Part shown: in pieces, positions 44,964-52,305 of the stretch
Layout of the letters: each line of letters opens with the position of its first letter
Numbering within the stretch: position 1 is the first letter of the stretch
Assembly: GCA_947063675.1 (NCBI GenBank)
Contig: CAMSTM010000004.1
Location: forward strand, 1-52,305
DNA length: 52,305 bases
Direction of reading: 5' to 3'
From: an uncultured Lachnospiraceae bacterium
GTDB taxonomy: Bacteria > Bacillota > Clostridia > Lachnospirales > Lachnospiraceae
Translations under genes and position numbers: made by a program
Notes under the pieces: generated by a model
What the model was told of the DNA's origin: nothing
Database searches by the model: none
What the model saw: the letters and a program-made list of their open reading frames with translations, nothing else

Positions 44964-45611
44964 ATGTCTGAACAGGATTATTTTAAAAGCGCGCTGGCCG
45001 ACTTTACCTTTGAGGCGGCCAGCGGCGGCGCAATCCGTCATCTGGCGGATTTGGGATACACGGTAAAACAGATTACGGAGCAGCTCTCGTTTCCCACCCC
45101 TTACCGGCGGGTACAGAAAGCGGTCCGGGAGCGGCTCCTTGAAACCGGCGTTCTGCTTTCACAGGAGCCGGGAAGCGGCAGGGGAAATGCCCCGTCTTCG
45201 GTTTACGTGGTGGATTACGACAAATACGGCCGAACCAGCTTCCGGCGGGCAAGGGCATCAGAGGAAACGCCGGAAAAGATACTCTGGCGGGAGCGGACCT
45301 TTGATGATAAAAAAGACGGGAGGCTGGCTGGGTATCTTGCGGAAAAGTGCGGGGAAAACGGGGAGGAGAAGTCCTTTGTTTTCTGCGATTTCGGGTTAAA
45401 GATGGAAAAAGAGCCGGCCTTGTTTGAAAGGACCGTGCAGGTTCTTGACGAGAGGGCAAGAGATTATATTTACGGGCTTTTTCAGGGGCAAAGAGCCTGC
45501 TACCACAGACTGAACGGGCGTATGCGGGAGATTGTGGCAGCGCTGTATGAGAAAGAAGAATATCACAGTACATGTTATTTTATAAAGACACAGGAGAAGG
45601 TTGTCTTTTGA
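44964..45611 (+). CDS. protein of unknown function between two GH3 genes
   Basis: This 215-residue soluble protein is not one I recognise. Residues 18-60 (SGGAIRHLADLGYTVKQITEQLSFPTPYRRVQKAVRERLLETGVL) look like a helix-turn-helix with a following recognition-like helix. The middle is charged and the C-terminal part includes RARDYIYGLFQGQRACYHRLNGRMREIVAALYEKEEYHSTCYFI. There is no signal peptide or membrane span. It follows the first GH3 gene by 52 bases and precedes the second, on the same strand, with only a weak AAGAG before the ATG. A DNA-binding regulator of the neighbouring genes is possible but unproven. Confidence 0.55.
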   Translation: MSEQDYFKSALADFTFEAASGGAIRHLADLGYTVKQITEQLSFPTPYRRVQKAVRERLLETGVLLSQEPGSGRGNAPSSVYVVDYDKYGRTSFRRARASEETPEKILWRERTFDDKKDGRLAGYLAEKCGENGEEKSFVFCDFGLKMEKEPALFERTVQVLDERARDYIYGLFQGQRACYHRLNGRMREIVAALYEKEEYHSTCYFIKTQEKVVF

Positions 45612-45647
45612 GAAAGAAACATGGTTATAAAAATGGAGGAAAAAGCA

Positions 45648-48142
45648 ATGAGCAGAGTAATAAAAGAGAGAAGCTTTACGGGAACTAAGAGTCCGGAGCC
45701 TCAGCCCTACGAGGCGCCTCACCGGGAGCTGGCGAGGAAGGCGGCCCGCGAGGGAATTGTTCTTCTGAAAAATGAAGGCCATGTGCTTCCCTTAAAGGAA
45801 GCAGGGTGGCTCTTTTCGGCGCGGGCGCGGGAAAGACCATGAAGGGCGGCACCGGTTCCGGCGATGTGAACGAAAGGGAGGCTGTTTCCATTTATCAGGG
45901 AATGGTGAACGCGGGATTTCAGATTACCACAGCAGACTGGGTAAAAGAATATGATAAAATTTATGACGACGCGCGGATTGCATGGCGTGACGAGATAGTT
46001 GCAAAGGCAGCCGGCAACGCCATGAAGTTTTTCAACGTTTATTCGTCGATTCCTTTCTATCCTCCCACGGGACCGAAGGCGGAAAAGACAGATACGGATA
46101 CCGCAATTTATGTCATCAGCCGGATTGCCGGAGAAGGCAGCGACCGCTTCAATAAGGCGGGAGATTATTATCTGACAGATGAAGAAAAGGAAATGCTGAA
46201 GGATATCTGTGAGAATTATGAAAAAGTTATTGTTGTGGTAAACACCGGCGGTCTGGTGGATTTATCCTTTATGGACGAGTATGACAACATCCGCGGACTT
46301 CTTTATATTGTGCAGCCGGGTATGGAGGGCGGAAACGCGTTTGCCGATGTGATAAGCGGAAAGGTCAGTCCAGGCGGAAAGCTTACGGACAGTTGGGCTT
46401 TTTCCTATGAGGATTATCCCAATTCCGGGACATTTTCCCATAATAACGGCAATGTGGACGACGAATATTACGAGGAAGGCATTTACGTGGGCTACCGCTA
46501 TTTTGACGCTTTCGACGTGCCGGTGCGCTACGGCTTCGGCTATGGAATTTCCTATACGGATTTTCAGGTGGAAACATTGAGCGTTTCCGTGGAAGGCAAG
46601 GAAAAACCGGAAGTGAACGTGCTGGTTAAAGTGACGAATACGGGGAAAGAATACAGCGGCCGGGAAGTGGTTCAGGTTTATGTGTCTGCTCCGGAAGGAA
46701 AACTGGAAAAGGAATACCGCAGACTTTGCGGCTTTGCCAAGACAAAAGAACTCGCGCCGGGAGAGAGCGGAGAGCTGACGGTCAGCTTCCCCGTCTACCG
46801 GATGGCTTCTTACGAGGAAAGCACGGCGGAATGGGTATTGGAAGCAGGCGCTTACGGCGTTTGGGTGGGCAATTCCCTTGGAGAAAGCAGGCTTTCGGGA
46901 ATGCTGCAGCTTGCAGAGAGAAAGACGCTTGTAAAGGTGGACAATATCTGCCCGCTGAAGGCCGAACTGAAAGAACTTTCCCTTTCGGAGGAGAAACGCA
47001 AAGCCCGCTATGAGGCATGGGTACAGGAAGGAAAAGAAAAAGGGCTTTCTATGACGGAACTTAATCTGTCGGCGGTTACAACCGAAGTGATTGATTATGC
47101 GGACGCGCCGGAAGACGCGGAGGAAGAGGCCGTTAAATTAGTGGATAAGCTGACCGTGGAACAGATGATTCTGCTTGCCACTGGCGACCCGGGGAAGGGA
47201 CAGGGAAGCAACCTGGGAGCTGCGGGTATTTCCGTTCCGGGCTCGGCGGGGGAAACCAGTTCCTGCGCAAGAGAGCAGGGCATTGCAAGTATTGTCCTGA
47301 CAGACGGACCGGCAGGACTCCGTTTGAACTCCACCTACTACGTAAAGGACGGACAGATTGTGAAGCTGCCTTTTGAGGCAAGCGTGGAGCATGGAATTTT
47401 CGCGCCGGATAAAGAATATGAGGGTGAGAAATATTATCAGTACTGCACGGCAATTCCCGTGGGAGCCTTGCTGGCACAGAGCTGGGACGAGGAGCTGATT
47501 GAGGAAGTGGGAAAAATCATGGGCGACGAGATGATTCGCTTCAGCACCGATTTGTGGCTGGCGCCGGGAATGAATATCCACAGAAATCCTCTCTGCGGCA
47601 GAAACTTCGAATATTATTCGGAAGACCCGCTGGTAAGCGGAAAGATTGCGGCGGCCATGACGAGAGGCGTCCAGAGCGTGGCCGGATGCGGAACGACGAT
47701 TAAGCATTTTGCCTGCAACAATCAGGAGGACAACAGAAAGGGAAGCAACAGCATCCTTTCCGAGCGCGCGTTGCGTGAGATTTACTTAAAAGGCTTTGAA
47801 ATCGCGATTAAGGAATCCCATCCGCTGTCCATTATGACAAGCTACAACCTGATTAACGGCGTCCATGCCGCGAACAATTACGACCTCTGCACGAAAGCGG
47901 CAAGAAAAGAGTGGGGATTCGACGGCGCGATTATGACCGACTGGACCACCACCGAGAACGATAAGGACTGTACGGCAGCAGGCTGTATGAGAGCAGGAAA
48001 CGATTTGGTTATGCCGGGACAGCCCGCCGACCATGAGAATATCCGCAAGGAGCTGGCGGAAGGAACCCTTTCGGAGAAAGAACTCAGAGACTGTATTGTG
48101 AGACTGGTACGGGTAATTTTAAAGTCGAATAAATATGAGTAA
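45648..48142 (+). pseudogene. second GH3 glycoside hydrolase, inverted order, one frameshift
   Basis: A paralogue of the upstream GH3 gene. The first frame, from the ATG at 45648 after TGGAGGA, encodes SRVIKERSFTGTKSPEP and AREGIVLLKNEGHVLPLKEAG, then runs out of frame at about 45805. The second frame resumes at VALFGAGAGKTMKGGTGSGDV (45806) and continues for 778 codons to 48142 through all domains: GGKLTDSWAFSYEDYP, FGYGISYTDF (fibronectin-III-like), VLTDGPAGLRL, RNFEYYSEDPLVSGKI, KHFACNNQEDNRKG, and the nucleophile Asp in IMTDWTTT. One missing base explains the break. The rest is unblemished, so it is either very recent or a sequencing error. Confidence 0.82.
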
Positions 48143-48175
48143 ATTTGTGTAAAATTGGCAATTGACAATTTGCAA

Positions 48176-48204
48176 TTGACAAATTTGCAGAGCAGTGTTA
48201 GTAT
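48176..48204 (+). promoter_or_regulatory. sigma-A promoter of thrS
   Basis: A perfect TTGACA (48176-48181) and TAGTAT (48199-48204) are separated by 17 bases. The -35 area sits in a short direct repeat (GCAATTGACAA occurs twice between about 48157 and 48182). Confidence 0.7.
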
Positions 48205-48210
48205 GCAGAT

Positions 48211-48560
48211 AAATAAAAGAAAAGCTGTGACGGAAATAAGTAGCGTTTGGGAAGCATCCAGAGAGAACGGCGTCTGGTGGAAGCCGTTTATGCGGAAAAT
48301 ACGTGAAAACCATTCCGTAGCTGCGCCGCCTAAGGCATATGCCAAAGGCTCATGCAAAAACATGAGCCGGAGCATAAAAAGCTGTTAAGCGCCGCCGTGT
48401 GCCCACGTTATAGGGATAGGATTTGCCGATAGGCTGCGCAGGCATGTTTGCTGCCGGTAAAGCGGAGTGTCAGGCGGAATCTGAAGTGAAAAATTAAGGT
48501 GGAACCGTGCGTAAGGCACCCTTAGATATACGTTTAAGTGTATCTTGGGGTGCTTTTTTG
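48211..48560 (+). ncRNA. T-box leader controlling thrS
   Basis: The conserved T-box sequence AAGGTGGAACCGTGC is at about 48496-48510, directly before a terminator hairpin. Upstream lies a stem-I-like region with the family's GAGAG and GGTGG loop elements near 48262-48281. A candidate threonine specifier ACC is at 48309-48311, in an A-rich bulge (GAAAACCATT). Known mechanism: uncharged tRNA-Thr pairs with the specifier and T-box bulge and favours the antiterminator, so thrS is transcribed when threonyl-tRNA is scarce. The specifier is inferred from codon identity and position. Bases 48143-48210 contain only the promoter; 48561-48682 show nothing beyond the thrS ribosome-binding site. Confidence 0.88.
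48516..48559 (+). terminator. T-box attenuator terminator
   Basis: A 16-base-pair stem including G-U pairs (48516-48531 with 48538-48553) with a 6-base loop is followed by six T residues. It is the termination-competent form of the T-box leader. Confidence 0.85.
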
Positions 48561-48682
48561 CGCGGGCAGAGAGCCGGGCGCGGGTGCTTGCACACGCATC
48601 CGGCGAACGCCGCGGCAGCGAGGCGAAGCCGAGCGATGAGAACTGAGAGCCGAAGCGGAACTAAAATCAGGAGGGATTGTTT

Positions 48683-50440
48683 ATGAAAGTGTTACAGAGA
48701 AACGGACAGGCAATTGAAGGAAATTTTGAGCAAAAGGAAGTCAGGGAGGCGTTCTGGCATACCAGCGCCCACGTGTTGGCGCAGGCGGTAAAGCGTCTGT
48801 ACCCGGATACGCAGTGCGCCATAGGGCCGGCTATTGAAAACGGTTTTTATTATGATTTCGACTTCGGTTTTCCTTTTACGGAAGAAAATTTAGGGGACGT
48901 GGAGAAGGAAATGCGGAAAATCGTAAAGGAATCACTGACGCTGGAGGTTTACGAGGTTTCCAAAGAGGAAGCCATAGCTTATATGAAAGAAAACGGCGAA
49001 AACTGGAAGCTGGAGCTGATAGAAGGTCTTTCGGAGGGCGAGCGCATCAGCTTTTACCGTCAGGGGGACTATGCGGAATTTTGCGCCGGGCCTCATATCA
49101 CGAATACGTCGCTGATTAAGGCATTTAAGCTTCTGTCCATTGCCGGGGCTTACTGGCGGGGAGACGAACACAATAAAATGCTGACAAGAATTTACGGGAT
49201 ATCATTTCCGAAAGCTTCAGAACTGGAAACATACCTTACGCAGTTGGCGGAGGCGAAGGCCAGGGACCACAGGAAGCTGGGAAAAGAGCTGGGGCTGTTT
49301 GCGCTTATGGAAGAGGGGCCGGGATTTCCTTTTTTCCTTCCGAAAGGGATGGTGCTGAAAAATCTGCTCATTGATTACTGGAGAAAGATACATGAGCGGG
49401 AAGGCTATATGGAAATTTCCACGCCCGTTATGCTGAGCAGGGAGCTGTGGGAGACTTCCGGGCACTGGGAGCATTACCGGGAAAATATGTATACCTCGGT
49501 GATTGACGGGGAGGATTTTGCCATCAAGCCCATGAACTGCCCCGGCGGAATGCTGGTGTATAAGATGGAACCCCGTTCCTACAGGGAATTGCCCATGCGG
49601 CTGGGGGAGCTGGGCGTGGTTCACCGGCATGAAAAGTCCGGGCAGCTTCACGGCCTCATGCGTGTGAGAAGCTTTACGCAGGACGACGCTCACATTTTTA
49701 TGACACAGGAGCAGATTGTAGGGGAGATACAAAACGTTGCAAGGCTGATTGACGAGTTTTATACGAAATTCGGTTTTACTTATTATGTGGAGCTGTCCAC
49801 GAAGCCGGAGGACAGCATTGGCAGCGAGGAGGAATGGGAGCTGGCAACGGCGGCGCTGGAGAACGCCATTAAAGGAATGGGGATTCCCTACACGGTGAAC
49901 GAGGGGGACGGAGCCTTTTACGGGCCCAAGCTTGATTTTCATCTGAAGGATTCCATTGGCCGTACCTGGCAGTGCGGAACCATTCAGCTTGATTTTCAGC
50001 TTCCACAGCGTTTTGAAGCGGAGTATGTGGGAGCGGACGGGGAAAAGCACCGGCCCATTATGATTCATAGAGTGGTGTTTGGCTCCATCGAACGGTTTAT
50101 CGGCATTTTAATCGAGCATTACGCGGGTAAGTTCCCTGTGTGGCTCTCGCCGGTTCAGGTAAAAATTCTCCCGGTGTCGGATAAATATCTGGATTACGGG
50201 GAAAAGGTGATGGCGGAGCTTAAGAGCCGGAACGTTCGGGTTGAGATGGACGGGCGAAATGAAAAGCTGGGATATAAAATCAGAGAGGCGCGGCTTGAAA
50301 AGGTTCCTTATATGCTGATTGTGGGGGAGAAAGAACAGGAGAATAACACGGTGACGGTAAGGCGCCGTGACGGGGAAGAAGGGAAACAGGATTTGGGAGA
50401 GATGAGAGTGGAGGAGTTTGTAGAAAAAGGTTTTACCTGA
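48683..50440 (+). CDS. thrS: threonine--tRNA ligase lacking the TGS domain
   Basis: Charges tRNA-Thr. The 585-residue product starts directly with the editing-domain region: HTSAHVLAQAVKRL (His26, His30) and FCAGPHI near residue 137 form the zinc-like editing site. The class II core follows with PKGMVLKNLLIDYWRKIHE, MNCPGGMLVYK, and RVRSFTQDDAHIF, then WQCGTIQLDFQLPQRFEAEYVG and a C-terminal anticodon-binding domain (SPVQVKILPVSDKYLDYGEKVM). Classical enzymes are about 640 residues with an N-terminal TGS domain, absent here. The ATG at 48683 follows AGGAGGG; the frame extends two codons upstream to a TTG. A T-box controls it. Confidence 0.95.
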   Translation: MKVLQRNGQAIEGNFEQKEVREAFWHTSAHVLAQAVKRLYPDTQCAIGPAIENGFYYDFDFGFPFTEENLGDVEKEMRKIVKESLTLEVYEVSKEEAIAYMKENGENWKLELIEGLSEGERISFYRQGDYAEFCAGPHITNTSLIKAFKLLSIAGAYWRGDEHNKMLTRIYGISFPKASELETYLTQLAEAKARDHRKLGKELGLFALMEEGPGFPFFLPKGMVLKNLLIDYWRKIHEREGYMEISTPVMLSRELWETSGHWEHYRENMYTSVIDGEDFAIKPMNCPGGMLVYKMEPRSYRELPMRLGELGVVHRHEKSGQLHGLMRVRSFTQDDAHIFMTQEQIVGEIQNVARLIDEFYTKFGFTYYVELSTKPEDSIGSEEEWELATAALENAIKGMGIPYTVNEGDGAFYGPKLDFHLKDSIGRTWQCGTIQLDFQLPQRFEAEYVGADGEKHRPIMIHRVVFGSIERFIGILIEHYAGKFPVWLSPVQVKILPVSDKYLDYGEKVMAELKSRNVRVEMDGRNEKLGYKIREARLEKVPYMLIVGEKEQENNTVTVRRRDGEEGKQDLGEMRVEEFVEKGFT

Positions 50441-50505
50441 AGCTGTGTTTTGAAAATATAATGACAGAAAAACAGGAATAGGAATTAATGGTTTATATAA
50501 CTAGA

Positions 50506-50523
50506 GCTATTAGTAATAATAGC
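50506..50523 (+). repeat. short inverted repeat after thrS
   Basis: A 7-base-pair perfect stem (50506-50512 with 50517-50523) with a GTAA loop, AT-rich and without a T-run. It marks the start of the AT-richer segment but is too weak to call a terminator. Confidence 0.4.
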
Positions 50524-50607
50524 CAAAAAGGAAGTGGCGGCGAGGGGGGAGAATTGGTAAATATTTATCAAATATATGAGAAAAACCATGGATTTGTAAG
50601 AATTTTG

Positions 50608-50616
50608 TGGTATAAT
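50608..50616 (+). promoter_or_regulatory. extended -10 promoter for the RelA/SpoT-like and HD genes
   Basis: TGG directly precedes a perfect TATAAT (50611-50616). Transcription would start near 50623, so the ATG at 50622 would be at the very end of the message and the ATG at 50643 is the more likely start. Confidence 0.55.
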
Positions 50617-50642
50617 TTGCTATGATAAGCGGAGAAGAAGGA

Positions 50643-51596
50643 ATGGAAAATTCAGAACAAGAGCAGTTATATGTTAGGCAATATGAAGATAACTTAAACA
50701 AGTATGAAAACTTTTGCATTTATTTAGAAAGCCAGCTTAGGGAAGTTATAAAGGAAATGGATGTTTCTTACTATGAACTAAGTTATCGAATTAAAACATT
50801 GGATTCTATTTTGGAAAAAGCAGAAAGAAATTCCTTATCTATGTCGGAAATCTATGATGTTATTGGTTTTCGTATTGTTACGTTGTTTAAACGTGATGCG
50901 TCTGCCATTTGTGATGTTGTCCGAAAAGTATTCCGGGTTGTATGGGAAAGTGATAAAGCAGAAGGAAAGCCTGCTGATACATTTGGGTATTTATCTGTCC
51001 ATTTTCAAATTAAATTACCTGGAGAGTGGCTTCATGCGCCAACCACCCGTGGCTTTGCTGGTGTGGAAGCCGAGTTGCAAGTCCGGACTTTCAGCCAGCA
51101 TATTTGGGCGGCATCTTCACATCTCTTGCAGTATAAGATGGAGTCTGTCATACCTTATGTGATGCGTCGTAATATTAATCGTTTATCAGCTGTTCTGGAA
51201 ATTGTGGATGATGAGTTGGAATCCATTTTAAAAGCAAAGGAGGGATATCAGTCATATTTGTTGGAAACATCTTGCAGGGAAGATGAGCAGTCAGAAATCC
51301 TTTTGGATAGCATCCTCCTGGAACATATTTTAGATGAGGTTTTTGAGGGGGAAAATAAAAGACCGCAGGAACCTTTTGATGATTTGCTAAATGAACTGTT
51401 TTTTTGTGATATAAGAACAGTAGGACAGCTTAAAGAGCTTCTTTCCAGTGAGCTGGAAAGTATTCAGAAAAAGGAAGATAAGAAAAAGAAAAATAGTGGC
51501 AAAGCATTTTACAGTTATGCAGGCAGGCTAAGAATTGCAATGCAAGCGCATTTTCCCGGTATATACGAAAAAATGCGTATGGAATACTATAAATGA
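50643..51596 (+). CDS. RelA/SpoT-domain nucleotide synthetase-like protein
   Basis: A 317-residue soluble protein with a (p)ppGpp synthetase-like fold and no HD hydrolase domain, TGS or ACT domain. Synthetase motifs are all present: YRIKTLDSILEK (Arg49, Lys51, Ser55, Lys59), YDVIGFRIV (Asp72, Gly75, Arg77), FGYLSVHF (Tyr116, Ser118, His120) and EAELQVRTFSQHIWA (Glu144, Gln146, Arg148). The C-terminal 150 residues are helical and end in a charged KKEDKKKKNS stretch. Family members make (p)ppGpp, or as ToxSAS toxins make (p)ppApp or pyrophosphorylate tRNA. GGAG precedes the ATG at 50643; an ATG at 50622 is the alternative. The stop overlaps the HD gene by 4 bases. Confidence 0.85.
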   Translation: MENSEQEQLYVRQYEDNLNKYENFCIYLESQLREVIKEMDVSYYELSYRIKTLDSILEKAERNSLSMSEIYDVIGFRIVTLFKRDASAICDVVRKVFRVVWESDKAEGKPADTFGYLSVHFQIKLPGEWLHAPTTRGFAGVEAELQVRTFSQHIWAASSHLLQYKMESVIPYVMRRNINRLSAVLEIVDDELESILKAKEGYQSYLLETSCREDEQSEILLDSILLEHILDEVFEGENKRPQEPFDDLLNELFFCDIRTVGQLKELLSSELESIQKKEDKKKKNSGKAFYSYAGRLRIAMQAHFPGIYEKMRMEYYK

Positions 51597-52261
51597 AAAA
51601 TAGGGGATTAAATGAAATGATAGATGCAGACGATACCAGTGTATTCAGAGACCCCATTCACGGACTGGTTCTCGTATATCCCTGGGAACGAAAATTAATT
51701 GATACGGAAGAATTTCAAAGACTTCGCCGAATACATCAACTTAGCATGACATACCTGATTTACCATGGGGCAGAACATACCAGATTTGGGCATAGCATTG
51801 GCGTGATGCATATTGCCGGGCGTGTAATGGAGCATTTGAGAAAATTTGAACCATTAAAAAGTTTGAGCGAGAACATATTTTTTGAGAAAAAGGCCTTAGT
51901 ACGCATGGCAGCACTCCTTCATGATATTGGCCACGGTTGTTTCTCACATGTTGGAGAAAATGAAACTAATATTTATCCTGCTTTAAGCGACCCGGTTAGT
52001 GGAGAAATGGTATCTGGCCACGAAGTTTATACCCGATGTATTATCAAGGAAAAACTGTCAAAAATAATCGAAGAGTTCTGGCCAAAGTCGGCGGAACGCA
52101 GTATGGTAGAAGATATTCTGATGATTCTCAGCCAAGGTTCCAGTGACCCCACTTATCGATTTTTTGATGATATTATCAGCGGCCAGTTGGACTGTGATAA
52201 AATGGATTATCTTTTAAGAGACAGTCATTATTGTGGAGTCGAGTACGGTGTTTTCGATTAG
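51593..52261 (+). CDS. HD phosphohydrolase (SAMHD1/dGTPase-like), C-terminally truncated
   Basis: A 222-residue HD-domain protein starting in the stop codon of the synthetase-like gene (ATGA); an alternative start is ATG 51617 after AGGGG. The N-terminal part matches the COG1078/SAMHD1-type dNTP triphosphohydrolases: FRDPIHGLVLV, EEFQRLRRIHQL, GAEHTRFGHSIGV. The catalytic set is visible: His67, His110-Asp111 (LLHDIGHGCFSHVGE) and Asp200 (SGQLDCDKMDYLLRDS). The frame stops at TAG right after EYGVFD, where relatives continue for about 200 residues. So the catalytic core is complete but the C-terminal half is missing, either natural or a recombination junction at the window end. Confidence 0.8.
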   Translation: MKNRGLNEMIDADDTSVFRDPIHGLVLVYPWERKLIDTEEFQRLRRIHQLSMTYLIYHGAEHTRFGHSIGVMHIAGRVMEHLRKFEPLKSLSENIFFEKKALVRMAALLHDIGHGCFSHVGENETNIYPALSDPVSGEMVSGHEVYTRCIIKEKLSKIIEEFWPKSAERSMVEDILMILSQGSSDPTYRFFDDIISGQLDCDKMDYLLRDSHYCGVEYGVFD

Positions 52262-52305
52262 TCTTGGGTCTGTTACTTTTATTTGCATACTTTTATTGTC
52301 ATAAT

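Noticed and set aside
48157-48182. Direct repeat of GCAATTGACAA that could be the start of a CRISPR or iteron array
   Set aside because: There are only two adjacent copies without unique spacers; it is a small duplication over the thrS -35 box. No CRISPR array is seen in the window.
48155-48388. 77-codon open frame between the second GH3 gene and thrS
   Set aside because: It lies entirely in the T-box leader and has no ribosome-binding site or family resemblance.

Overview
The window looks like a chromosome segment from a mid-GC, low-oxygen Firmicute of the Lachnospiraceae/Clostridia type. The signs are strong AGGAGG ribosome-binding sites, sigma-A promoters with 16-17 base spacers, zinc-type S14, a KOW-domain protein between map and infA, an insertion-bearing L17, a T-box in front of thrS, and a PerR-type regulator with rubrerythrin and rubredoxin. 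Family assignments come from reading motifs; no database search was run.

Region by region: (1) 0.2-6.1 kb holds a RACo-like ASKHA protein and proB on the plus strand, then on the minus strand a DUF1015 protein, an acyltransferase-3 membrane protein, and a barstar/barnase pair in which the barnase is a predicted lipoprotein on a long acidic stalk. (2) 6.4-13.5 kb is a ManNAc/sialic-acid-type operon: promoter and palindromic operator, nanE, an unassigned six-hairpin-like enzyme, an ABC importer without its ATPase, a ROK kinase (nanK-like) and an RpiR/SIS regulator. No nanA is present. (3) 13.5-30.6 kb is the S10-spc-alpha ribosomal protein cluster from rpsJ to rplQ with secY, adk, map, infA, rpmJ and rpoA. 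It has a promoter and about 330-base leader before rpsJ, a second promoter before rpmJ, and a terminator after rplQ. (4) 30.6-31.9 kb is a minus-strand perR-rubrerythrin-rubredoxin operon with a PerR-like box at its promoter. (5) 32.0-40.2 kb holds an intact two-component system, an RluA-type pseudouridine synthase, an AI-2E-type permease, an O-antigen-ligase-like protein fused by overlapping stop/start to an Abi_2 remnant, a membrane protein carrying the Na+-decarboxylase beta-subunit motif, and a lactonase.

(6) 40.2-42.3 kb is a decay zone. A toxin-antitoxin pair has an intact antitoxin and a frameshifted toxin, and a two-component system has been reduced to an in-frame response-regulator/kinase fusion plus a kinase tail in other frames. 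(7) 42.4-48.1 kb carries two tandem GH3 beta-glucosidase-type genes with inverted domain order, the second broken by one frameshift, separated by a 215-residue protein of unknown function. (8) 48.1-50.4 kb is a T-box leader with a candidate threonine specifier and a ThrRS that lacks the TGS domain. (9) 50.4-52.3 kb is visibly AT-richer and holds a (p)ppGpp-synthetase-like protein overlapping by 4 bases an HD phosphohydrolase of the SAMHD1/dGTPase type, which appears cut off at its C-terminus. This nucleotide-synthetase/HD-hydrolase pair is the best candidate in the window for a little-described toxin-antitoxin or phage-defence module. The lipoprotein barnase with barstar is the clearest antagonistic system.
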